14,963 nucleotides of DNA from RH2-MAG17b sp035945515 (GTDB lineage Bacteria > Acidobacteriota > Terriglobia > UBA7540), in assembly GCA_035945515.1 (NCBI GenBank), contig DASZAE010000124.1, positions 1-14,963 of the forward strand, given 5' to 3'. The notes below the pieces were generated by a model. That model did not search any database, was not told the DNA's origin, and saw nothing but the letters and a program-made list of their open reading frames with translations. Made by a program: the position numbers and the translations under genes. Positions 7,500 through 13,729 of the stretch are shown here, piece after piece (position 1 is the stretch's first letter; each line of letters starts with the position of its first letter).

Positions 7500-7919
7500 C
7501 TACGGCTTGCTTGCGGGCGCTTTTTGCCCTTCCCAGGTGCCTTTATGGCCTGAAACGGTTGTAGCCCATGTGCCGGTGAGTTTGCCGTCTTTATAGTCGG
7601 CGTGGAGGTCGTAACTATCGCTATCGCCCTGGATCACGAAGTGAAGGTGATTGTTTTTGAACGTGCCGGAGGAAAAATCGGCATCTCCGAGCTGCGAGGA
7701 GACATGGCCGGATATGTCTTGGCCGTTTTGCTCGAAAGTCAGCGTAAAATTCATATTGCCCTGATCGCCGCCATGCGAGACGCAATTCCACGTTCCGTTC
7801 AGGGTTGCCGCATCGGCTTGATTCGACTGAGCAGCTTGTGCATTTTTTGCAGCGACCGTCAGAACGCCTAGGCAGCAGAGTGCAGCGCAAGTAACGAGGG
7901 TGAGGATGCGTTTTCTCAT
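7500..7919 (-). CDS. small secreted beta-rich protein, function unknown
   Basis: A 139-residue protein with a clear Sec signal peptide: MRKR, a hydrophobic core to about residue 24, and likely cleavage after AQA near residue 29. The mature part alternates short polar strands and Gly-rich turns, with repeated Gly-Thr-Trp: LNGTWNCV (40-47), LTGTWATT (114-121) and KGTWEGQ (126-132). Between them lie FTLTFEQNGQDISG, SSGTFKNNHLHFVI and YDLHADYKDGK. This suggests a small beta-barrel or lipocalin-like fold, but the family is not one I can name. One mature Cys (46) means no internal disulfide. The ATG is firm: AAGGAGG (7926-7932 on the other strand) lies six bases before it. It begins 45 bases after the M16 homologue ends, same direction, so it may be co-transcribed, although its own strong ribosome site suggests higher expression. 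It faces the permease gene tail to tail across a 127-base gap with no clear terminator. Confidence 0.85.
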   Translation of the reverse strand: MRKRILTLVTCAALCCLGVLTVAAKNAQAAQSNQADAATLNGTWNCVSHGGDQGNMNFTLTFEQNGQDISGHVSSQLGDADFSSGTFKNNHLHFVIQGDSDSYDLHADYKDGKLTGTWATTVSGHKGTWEGQKAPASKP

Positions 7920-7964
7920 GTAAAGCCTCCTTTTATGGTGATGATGCTATTGATAATAAGCCGG

Positions 7965-9437
7965 TTAGCGTTCACCGACTGCGTCGTGTGCGGGTTGCTC
8001 CAGGGTGGATGCGGCGAAATCGACATCCGTCAGCGGAATGATACGCGCTGGCCCGAAGCTTTTCAAGCCATGTTTGAATTCCTCCGCATTGCCGACCAGA
8101 ATGATAGCCGCCTGACTGGAATTGAGATGCCGCCGCGCCGCTGTGGACACATCGTCAATCGAGAGCTTCCGAATCTGCTCCGCCCTGTGATTGAGCGCGT
8201 CCATGGGAAGATCGTTAATGATCAAGCTCAGGACATGATCGGCGATTTGTTGCGAGGTTTCAAAGTCAAGCGCCATGTGCCCGATCAGATAATTCTGCGC
8301 GTTTTGCAGCTCGCGGCCGTTGATCGAGCCGTCCTCAAGATCATTCATCTGGCTCAGAATCAGGCTAACGGTCTTTATGGTTTCATCGGTCCGGGTGGAA
8401 GTTTTGATTTCCCACGCGCCGGCGTTGCGGTAACAAACCAGGTCGCTCGAGGCGCCATACACCAGGCCGCGGCGGATTCGCAGCTCGCTGAACAAGCGGT
8501 TTTCGGCTGGACCGCCGAGCACCTGGTTAGCAACCGCCAGCGCGTCATAGTCAGGATTGTTGCGGCGGAAGGCAAGATTCGCAATGCGGATTTCCGTTTG
8601 CACGGCGTTCGGGTCGTCAATCACCACCACGCGCGGAGCCGCTGGCGGTTCGGCCGGGCTGGATGGCCGCGCTGGATGCGGTTCGCCAGCCTTCCACCCG
8701 CCAAAGGCGCTTTTGGCGAGATCCAAGGCCTGCGCTGTGCTGACGTCTCCCACCACCACCAGGACAGCATTCGACGGCTGATAATACCGATCATGAAATC
8801 GCGCGAGATCGTCGCGCGACAGCCGCTGCACGGATTCCCGAACGCCATCCTTGGGATGGCTATACGGCGTTCCGTTAAAAATCACGCGCTCGATGAGCGT
8901 GTCGGCTAGATAATCGGGATCGCGCCGCAAAACGTCCAACGCGGAAAGCGTTTGGCGGCGGACGCGCTCCACCTCGGCAGGCCGGAAGGCCGGGTTGATC
9001 GCCATGTCGGAGAGCAGGTCAAAGGCTTGTTGAGCATGGTTGCTCAGGACGCTCAAAGAGGCCCAGGAGTCGTCCCAGTCCGCGCCCGAGTCGAAGACGC
9101 CGCCCATTCCGTCGATGGCCTCCGCAATCTCTTGGGCGCTGCGCGATCGTGTTCCTTCATTGAGCATGGATGCCACAAACTGAGCGGTTCCGGGGAGACT
9201 CGCGGGGTCGGCCGCTGCGCCGGTCAAGACGGCAATCTTCAGCGTAATCACCGGAAGCGCGTGATCCTGAACAACGAGCACCTTCATACCATTCCCGAGG
9301 GTTTGCTCCACGGGCGCCGGCACAGCCACCGGCGCCGGCTGCGGCACGAGCGGAGGCAAGTCGCGCGCTTGGAGCGAGCCCACCATGCTCGCGGCAACGG
9401 CAAGAGCGGCCATTATCGTCATCAAGCGATGGTTCAT
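7965..9437 (-). CDS. M16-family peptidase homologue lacking the zinc site (non-catalytic partner)
   Basis: A 490-residue secreted M16 (insulinase/processing peptidase-like) protein with an N-terminal signal peptide (MNHRL then a hydrophobic stretch, cleavage near LQA at 22-24) and a Pro/Ala/Val linker. Both M16 halves are present. The helix that normally carries HxxEH reads GTAQFVASMLNEGT (83-96), so the three active-site residues are Gln86, Ala89 and Ser90: it cannot bind the catalytic zinc. The C-terminal domain keeps the substrate-binding RGLVYG (323-328), matching the R/Y motif of active partners. In MPP alpha/beta and many bacterial M16 pairs, such a subunit dimerises with an HxxEH-bearing partner, and the upstream gene encodes exactly that. 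An in-frame ATG at 9518 would add 27 residues encoded by a repeat and would spoil the signal peptide, so I chose 9437. Its ribosome site (GAGAAAG) is weak. Confidence 0.9.
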   Translation of the reverse strand: MNHRLMTIMAALAVAASMVGSLQARDLPPLVPQPAPVAVPAPVEQTLGNGMKVLVVQDHALPVITLKIAVLTGAAADPASLPGTAQFVASMLNEGTRSRSAQEIAEAIDGMGGVFDSGADWDDSWASLSVLSNHAQQAFDLLSDMAINPAFRPAEVERVRRQTLSALDVLRRDPDYLADTLIERVIFNGTPYSHPKDGVRESVQRLSRDDLARFHDRYYQPSNAVLVVVGDVSTAQALDLAKSAFGGWKAGEPHPARPSSPAEPPAAPRVVVIDDPNAVQTEIRIANLAFRRNNPDYDALAVANQVLGGPAENRLFSELRIRRGLVYGASSDLVCYRNAGAWEIKTSTRTDETIKTVSLILSQMNDLEDGSINGRELQNAQNYLIGHMALDFETSQQIADHVLSLIINDLPMDALNHRAEQIRKLSIDDVSTAARRHLNSSQAAIILVGNAEEFKHGLKSFGPARIIPLTDVDFAASTLEQPAHDAVGER

Positions 9438-9458
9438 GCTTTCTCGAGAGAACAAGGA

Positions 9459-9561
9459 TTTGGAATGCGGGAGCTTGCTCCCCCTTTTGCAGCCTGCTAG
9501 GGAAAATCTTGGCAGCAAGCTCGTGCTGATCTAAAGCGGCGGCAAGCCGCCGCACTCCAAA
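9459..9561. repeat. composite inverted repeat between the two M16 genes
   Basis: The element ends in TTTGGAATGCGG (9459-9470) and CCGCACTCCAAA (9550-9561), inverted copies with 11 of 12 matches. Inside the left end is GGGAGCTTGCTCCC (9469-9482). Inside the right end is the hairpin GCGGCGGC-AA-GCCGCCGC (9536-9553). It fills almost all of the gap between the two peptidase genes, ending one base short of the stop codon of the upstream gene. The hairpin has no T-run on the transcribed strand, so it may stabilise or attenuate the message more than terminate it. Confidence 0.7.
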
Positions 9562-9562
9562 G

Positions 9563-10963
9563 CTACTTCCCCTTCTCCGGGTAAACTTCAACCAGAGTCA
9601 TGTTGCTTTTCACCAGATATTTTCTGGACGCGCGCGCCACGTCCGCCGCGCTCAACCGCAGGAGGCGCTCGACTTCCGTATTGAACAGGTCCGGGTCTTT
9701 AAGCACCGCTGCGTCATAGCCCAGAGCATCGGCGCGGCTTTGCGCCGTTTGACGGTTCAGGATGTAATCGCGCAAGACCTCGTTTTTGGCCCGGTCGAGG
9801 TCCTGAGAAGAAATTTGGCCGTCTTTCAGGCGCTCAATTACGTGGTCCGCCTCGGCCTCGCCCTCGTCAGGCGTGTGACCAGGATTCATCACCGCAAAAA
9901 CGAAAAACAAGCTGGGCATCCCGGCAAAGTCGCCTTCGCAATCCACCTGCATGGCGATTTGCTTCTGGTAAACCAGCCGCCGGAAGAGCCATGAGCTTTC
10001 GCCGTCGGCGAGGATCTTCGCCGCAAGCTCAAGCGGGTAGGCGTCAGGCGTCCCGTCCGCGGGCATGTGGTAGCCTTCCACAAAGGCTGGCAGCGCCACA
10101 GGTTGAGTGAGCTTCACCACGCGCTCGGCGGTTTGCGGCGGCTCTTGCGGATAGTTTCGTGGGATAGGCAGGCCGGTGTTTTTGAGCGGACCAAAGTATT
10201 GCTCAACCCATTTCACTGCCTGGTTTTCATCGAAATTGCCCACGATCACCACGGTGGCGTTTTCGGGCACGTAGTAGGTATCGTAAAACGACCGCACGTC
10301 GCTCAGCGTGGCGCGGTCGAGATCGCGCATGTCGCCAATGGGCCGGTGGCGGTATGGAGACACTGTGAAGGCGTTTCGATAGAGCGCCGCCATAACGTTT
10401 CCATAAGGCTGATTGCTGAACCGTTGTTTCTCTTCCTCTGCGACCACTTCCCTTTCATTTGTGAACGTGGTTTCAGTAATGCTGAGATTTCTCATGCGGT
10501 CCGCTTCGAGCCACAGGGCCACGGGCAAATCAACGCTTGGCACGGTTTCCCAGAAGATGGTTGCGTCAACTGTGGTGTAAGCGTTATCGATGCCGCCTGA
10601 GCGCACAATGTAGTTGGAGTATTCGTCCGGAGCAAGATTGCGCGTGCCGTCGAACATCAGATGCTCAAAGAGGTGAGCAAAGCCCGCCATGCCGGGCCGC
10701 TCGTCCTTTGATCCCACGTGATACCAGACCTGAACGTCGACCACTGGGGCCTCATGGTCTTGCGCCATGACGACATGAAGGCCATTCGGGAGGAGATAAG
10801 CATGAAGGGGGACATCCGGGAGTTTCACCTGCGCGGGGATCGAAGCAGCAAGCAGGAAGGAGGAACAAACTAAGGCTTCGGCGAATAAGGTAAAACAAAA
10901 GCTGGTAGTGTGATGGGAAAGCCGCAACCGGAGACGACGTAATAAATTGGCCGGATTTTTCAT
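9563..10963 (-). CDS. M16-family zinc metallopeptidase (catalytic partner)
   Basis: A 466-residue secreted peptidase of the M16 family, expected to cleave peptides inside the clam-shell formed with a partner subunit. It has a basic, His-containing leader, a hydrophobic signal segment (about 24-45, ending ASIPAQ) and two M16 halves. The inverted zinc motif is intact in GFAHLFEHLMFDGT: His97, Glu100 and His101. The distal Glu ligand lies about 76 residues on, in NEREVVAEEE (170-179). The C-terminal half has SSWLFRRLVYQKQIA where the R/Y substrate motif is expected. Its end lies 125 bases before the start of the degenerate homologue, with a repeat between them. An in-frame TTG three codons upstream (10972) is possible, but ATG at 10963 begins a better leader; the purine run GAGGGG is unusually close to it. 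Substrate unknown. Confidence 0.93.
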   Translation of the reverse strand: MKNPANLLRRLRLRLSHHTTSFCFTLFAEALVCSSFLLAASIPAQVKLPDVPLHAYLLPNGLHVVMAQDHEAPVVDVQVWYHVGSKDERPGMAGFAHLFEHLMFDGTRNLAPDEYSNYIVRSGGIDNAYTTVDATIFWETVPSVDLPVALWLEADRMRNLSITETTFTNEREVVAEEEKQRFSNQPYGNVMAALYRNAFTVSPYRHRPIGDMRDLDRATLSDVRSFYDTYYVPENATVVIVGNFDENQAVKWVEQYFGPLKNTGLPIPRNYPQEPPQTAERVVKLTQPVALPAFVEGYHMPADGTPDAYPLELAAKILADGESSWLFRRLVYQKQIAMQVDCEGDFAGMPSLFFVFAVMNPGHTPDEGEAEADHVIERLKDGQISSQDLDRAKNEVLRDYILNRQTAQSRADALGYDAAVLKDPDLFNTEVERLLRLSAADVARASRKYLVKSNMTLVEVYPEKGK

Positions 10964-10967
10964 GCCC

Positions 10968-10989
10968 CTCAATAAGGTACTCTATTGAG
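10968..10989 (-). promoter_or_regulatory. inverted repeat overlapping the M16 ribosome-binding region
   Basis: CTCAATA (10968-10974) and TATTGAG (10983-10989) form a perfect 7-bp dyad with an 8-base spacer, ending four bases before the ATG of the catalytic M16 gene. On the transcribed strand the 3' arm merges with the purine run GAGGGG, the only candidate ribosome site. It could be a repressor operator or an RNA hairpin that hides the ribosome site. The role is inferred; only the dyad is seen. Confidence 0.4.
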
Positions 10990-11127
10990 AGCCTTTTAGG
11001 GAACAGGAGAAAGGCGGCGACTCAGGCCAAGCTATAAAAAGAAAAAAACGACGTCCAGCAGCGTCGGCACGTCAGTCCCAAATCGGCCAGAGGCGCGGGA
11101 CCCTCTTGCTACGTCGACGCCAGAAAC

Positions 11128-11191
11128 ATCTAAGGTATTACTTTAATTTCATCTCTCCTTCAAGTTTTGGTTGAATTGTCGGCGCGCCGAC
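11128..11191 (+). repeat. direct repeat A ending in a 14-bp palindrome
   Basis: The element begins ATCTAAGGTATTACTTTAAT, continues with TTCAAGTTTTGGTTGAATT, and ends in the perfect palindrome GTCGGCGCGCCGAC (11178-11191). The same order of blocks occurs at 12713-12800; the last 33 bases match at 29 positions. It lies 13 bases beyond the stop codon of the metzincin-like gene. The palindrome has no T-run on either side, so it is not a standard terminator. Confidence 0.7.
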
Positions 11192-11204
11192 GCCGAATCC
11201 GCGC

Positions 11205-12320
11205 TTACGCCCAGGGATGATTGACGCCGACCCTATGACTAACAGTGTTCATTCGCACCACGCATCGCGCCGGATCGGCCCCAAGCAGCGTCGCGGCGTG
11301 CGTCCCAATCAGCCAGAGGTGCCTGCTCTTGGCCTGTCCAGTGGTTTCGTTGTCCATGATGGAGGTTCGATCTCGAGTGTTATTGCTGCCTTTGAAGGTG
11401 CAGGCGCCGTATTCGTCGGGATTGCCGATCAAATGGCCGAATTCGTGCGCGATGGCCGCGCCGGTGGTCCCGCCGTCGTCGACGCCCCAGAAATGGGTAT
11501 CGATAGTTCCGTCGGGCGGCTGCGTAGGATCAGTCACGCGCACGGCAAATACCTTGTTGAGGTTGCGCGTGTCCTCGTCCGAGCCGGCCCATTCAAAGCC
11601 AAAATCGATATCGTAAACGTCGAGGTCATCGCCGGAGATATCCTGAACGACAAAAGTGCCGCCGTTCCACCTCTCGTTGATCCGCGAGCTCCAGTTGCGC
11701 TTCACCTCATCCGTTACCGTGGCCCCAACGTGTGTCGCGGGGATGCTGCCCACTTCCCTGCGCCGCGCCGCATCCCGGAATTCCACGCCATTGCCGCTGA
11801 AGGCTGCGAGCTTGATGATGACAGAGAGCGAACGGGATTGCCTTCCAGCCTGGACCCGCCGAATGCGGAACCGCACCGTCCAATCATATTGCATGCCATT
11901 CAGTGTTTGACTGAGAGCCTCGTTCACAACCTGATCCGCCGACTCTACCCGGTTCTCACGTCGAACGGCCCTGACCTGCGCCTGCTGAGCTACGGCCTGC
12001 CCTCCCATAATTGCAACGCCTCCACGTGGAACCACAACGCGCGGCGCCACAACTCGTGGCGCGACCACAGGTGGCGGCGCCGGGAAAAGTTCGCTCTGGA
12101 CGTATGCCCAGGCCGCCGCGTAGAGCCGCTGGGCGTCCGCCGGAGCCGCGTTCCATGCCGCTTGGATGGCCTGTAAGTGACCAGCATTGTTCTGGAACCG
12201 CTTCATTTTCAGCAAGCCCGTGAACGTATGAATCCGGCTTTTTTTGAACCGCTCGTAATGCGAATTCGCTACTCGCACAATTCGCATGTATTCGGTGAAG
12301 TTCGCCTGATTCCAAGGCAT
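11205..12320 (-). CDS. metzincin-like putative zinc metallopeptidase, unrecognised family
   Basis: A 371-residue protein with a likely zinc protease domain at its C-terminal end. HEFGHLIGNPDEYG (292-305) fits HExxHxxGxxD: His292 and His296 plus Asp302 as ligands, Glu293 as general base, as in snapalysin-type metzincins. A Met-turn candidate follows in TSIMDNE (Met322), then KSRHLWLIGTHA. The rest is unusual: an Ala/Trp-rich helical region (about 1-80), a Pro/Val/Arg repeat linker (APRVVAPRVVVPRG, 87-100), and a beta-rich middle (about 145-245). There is no signal peptide, so it is cytosolic or leaves by another route, for instance as an injected or contact-dependent effector; that is inference. 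GGAGGG five bases before the ATG supports the start. A 319-codon frame on the opposite strand is its shadow. Direct repeats with identical palindromes bracket it. No immunity or secretion gene is recognised nearby. Confidence 0.85.
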   Translation of the reverse strand: MPWNQANFTEYMRIVRVANSHYERFKKSRIHTFTGLLKMKRFQNNAGHLQAIQAAWNAAPADAQRLYAAAWAYVQSELFPAPPPVVAPRVVAPRVVVPRGGVAIMGGQAVAQQAQVRAVRRENRVESADQVVNEALSQTLNGMQYDWTVRFRIRRVQAGRQSRSLSVIIKLAAFSGNGVEFRDAARRREVGSIPATHVGATVTDEVKRNWSSRINERWNGGTFVVQDISGDDLDVYDIDFGFEWAGSDEDTRNLNKVFAVRVTDPTQPPDGTIDTHFWGVDDGGTTGAAIAHEFGHLIGNPDEYGACTFKGSNNTRDRTSIMDNETTGQAKSRHLWLIGTHAATLLGADPARCVVRMNTVSHRVGVNHPWA

Positions 12321-12457
12321 CGCATCCCTCCGGTTGATTTATAAGGCCAGGAGTATCCTCAATGGTGAAGCACTCTTTCTATGCTGATACGTCAAGATAG
12401 CGATAATATACACTCGGTATACCTGCAAGGCAAGAGTACAAATGAACGGCGGTGATT

Positions 12458-12628
12458 TAGCGGGCTGCTGAAAAATGTCCAAGAATGTCATCCTGAGGAG
12501 CCGAAGGCGACGAAGGATCTCTGTATTTGCTTGATTTTACAAATACGGAGTTGCTTCGCGGAGTTTACCCTGAGCGAAGCCGAAGGGCTCAGCATGACAC
12601 GCTAGAAGATTTTTTCAGCGACCTGTTA
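12458..12628. repeat. composite nested inverted repeat, MITE-like
   Basis: Three inverted repeats are nested about one centre. Outer: 18-base ends, TAGCGGGCTGCTGAAAAA (12458-12475) against 12611-12628, 14 of 18 matching, with a perfect GCTGAAAAA/TTTTTCAGC inner part. Middle: TGTCATCCTGAG (12486-12497) against 12588-12599, 11 of 12. Inner: CTCTGTATTTG (12519-12529) against CAAATACGGAG (12540-12550), one G-T wobble. Both ends begin and finish with TA. The right half includes the 45-bp repeat also found at 257-301. It holds no coding frame. The form suits a non-autonomous element. Confidence 0.65.
12554..12598 (+). repeat. 45-bp interspersed repeat, copy 2
   Basis: This copy matches 257-301 with a single difference (CAGCATGAC here, CAGAATGAC there). 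It forms the right half of the composite inverted repeat described at 12458-12628. Its left partner in that composite (12486-12520, CATCCTGAGGAGCCGAAGG type) is a related but clearly different repeat. Confidence 0.8.
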
Positions 12629-12712
12629 GTATGCTGTGTGGCGGTGTCATGATAGGGGGTATTACATGATCTGCATGGATGACTGGAAGTATTAGTCTTT
12701 TCAGGTTCAAAA

Positions 12713-12800
12713 ATCTAAAGTTTTACTTTAAGTTTAGCAGTTTTATCTTAAGTTCGAATTGTGGTAATTCAAGTCCTGCTTGAGTTGTCGGCGCGCCGAC
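12713..12800 (+). repeat. direct repeat B ending in a 14-bp palindrome
   Basis: Second copy of the element at 11128-11191, in the same orientation, ending in the identical GTCGGCGCGCCGAC (12787-12800). It is 24 bases longer, partly because an A/T-rich unit (AGTTTTACTTTAAGTTT, 12719-12735) is repeated imperfectly with a 20-base period at 12739-12755. It ends 59 bases before the lactamase start codon and so lies where that gene's promoter or operator would be expected. Confidence 0.7.
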
Positions 12801-12859
12801 TGGCGCAGGATAGCGAGCCAGGGCAGGATTCAGACAATATTTTCTGGTATCCTTGCGGG

Positions 12860-13729
12860 ATGAAACACGCAGCGCAACAATTAACCGGTATCCTGGCGGC
12901 CACGTTGTGCTCTTTGCTCCTGATGCTTGGGGCCTTGCCAATGACATCTGCCCCCGCCAACGGTCCCCAGCAACCATTTCGAGTGATTGGGAACGTCTAC
13001 TACGTGGGAGATTCCGACGTAACCTCGTTTCTAATTGTCACGCCGGAAGGAAACTTCCTGATCGATGGAGGATACATTGCAACCGCGCCGCGCATCGAGC
13101 AGAACATCCGCAAGCTCGGTTTCCGGTTGAAGGACGTTAAGATTCTGCTGAACACGCACGCCCATCTTGATCACGCGGGCGGCCTCGCTCAGCTCAAGCG
13201 CGATACAGGAGCCAAATTTGAGGCTATGGCTGGCGACGCGCCGGTTCTCGCGCATGGCGGACGCGGCTACTTCTATTTCAACAACGCTTTCCCCGCAATT
13301 AAGCCCGACCGGATTCTTCACGATGGGGATGTGGTGGCTCTAGGAGGAGAAAAACTGCGCGCCGTATTAACGGCGGGCCACACGAAAGGATGCACGACCT
13401 GGACTTGGACCGTGCGCGACAGGGGCAAGGACTATCACGTGGTGGACGTGTGCAGCACAACGGTTCTGCCCGGCTACCGCCTGGTGAAAAATCCCACCTA
13501 TCCGGGCATTGCGCAGGATTACATCCGTACTTTTCAGCGGCTCAAGTCGCTTCCGTGCGATGTGTTTCTCGGTGCGCACGGCAGCTTCTTCTCCCTGCAG
13601 GAAAAGATCCGCCGGATCGGCCAGAATCCCAATCCTTTTATTGACCCCGAAGGCTACAGGCGTTACGTCGACGCCAGCGAAGCTCAGTTCGAAGAAAAGC
13701 TCAAAAGCCAGGAAAAATCACGCCTTTGA
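12860..13729 (+). CDS. subclass B3 metallo-beta-lactamase-like hydrolase
   Basis: A 289-residue secreted zinc hydrolase of the metallo-beta-lactamase fold, subclass B3, expected to open beta-lactam rings in the periplasm. The signal peptide is MKHAAQQ plus a hydrophobic core to about residue 30. GNVYYVGDSDVTSFLI (44-59) starts the fold. Zinc ligands by motif: NTHAHLDHAGG (His100, His102, Asp104, His105), GHTKGCTTW (His174), and LGAHGSFF (His240), the B3 set with the late AHGxxF histidine. VCSTTVLPGYRLV (197-209) follows the usual CSxxVxxGYRL pattern. Length fits B3 enzymes. An ATG at 12761 would add 33 residues read from repeat B and bury the signal peptide, so I chose 12860, although its ribosome site is poor. 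No AmpR-type regulator adjoins it. A non-lactam substrate is possible, as environmental B3 relatives are diverse. Confidence 0.9.
   Translation: MKHAAQQLTGILAATLCSLLLMLGALPMTSAPANGPQQPFRVIGNVYYVGDSDVTSFLIVTPEGNFLIDGGYIATAPRIEQNIRKLGFRLKDVKILLNTHAHLDHAGGLAQLKRDTGAKFEAMAGDAPVLAHGGRGYFYFNNAFPAIKPDRILHDGDVVALGGEKLRAVLTAGHTKGCTTWTWTVRDRGKDYHVVDVCSTTVLPGYRLVKNPTYPGIAQDYIRTFQRLKSLPCDVFLGAHGSFFSLQEKIRRIGQNPNPFIDPEGYRRYVDASEAQFEEKLKSQEKSRL

Larger units (their letters stand above)
12321..12859. other. divergent intergenic region with two repeat elements
   Basis: This 539-base gap separates the leftward metzincin-like gene from the rightward lactamase gene, so it must hold both promoters. I see no gene in it. 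It contains a 171-bp composite inverted repeat (12458-12628) and direct repeat B (12713-12800). A stretch near 12400-12425 contains TATATTAT-like A/T-rich sequence on the minus strand and could be part of a leftward promoter, but no well-spaced -35/-10 pair stands out. Confidence 0.5.

Noticed and set aside
7935..8909. 324-codon + strand frame
   Set aside because: It is antisense to the zinc-less M16 gene, whose protein shows clear family motifs; the frame arises from high GC at third codon positions.
9438..9518. Earlier ATG (9518) for the zinc-less M16 gene
   Set aside because: The extension is encoded by the intergenic composite repeat and displaces the signal peptide that begins at 9437.
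9536..9553. GC-rich hairpin as a terminator between the M16 genes
   Set aside because: No T-run follows on the transcribed strand, and it belongs to a larger composite inverted repeat.
11178..11191. 14-bp palindrome as an intrinsic terminator of the metzincin-like gene
   Set aside because: There is no loop to speak of and no T-run after it on the transcribed strand; the same palindrome occurs upstream of another gene, which fits a repeat or binding site better.
11217..12176. 319-codon + strand frame
   Set aside because: It is antisense to the metzincin-like gene, which has a GGAGGG ribosome site and a zinc motif; this frame has neither.
12761..12859. Earlier ATG (12761) for the lactamase gene
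   Set aside because: The added 33 residues are read from repeat B and would bury the signal peptide that begins at 12860.
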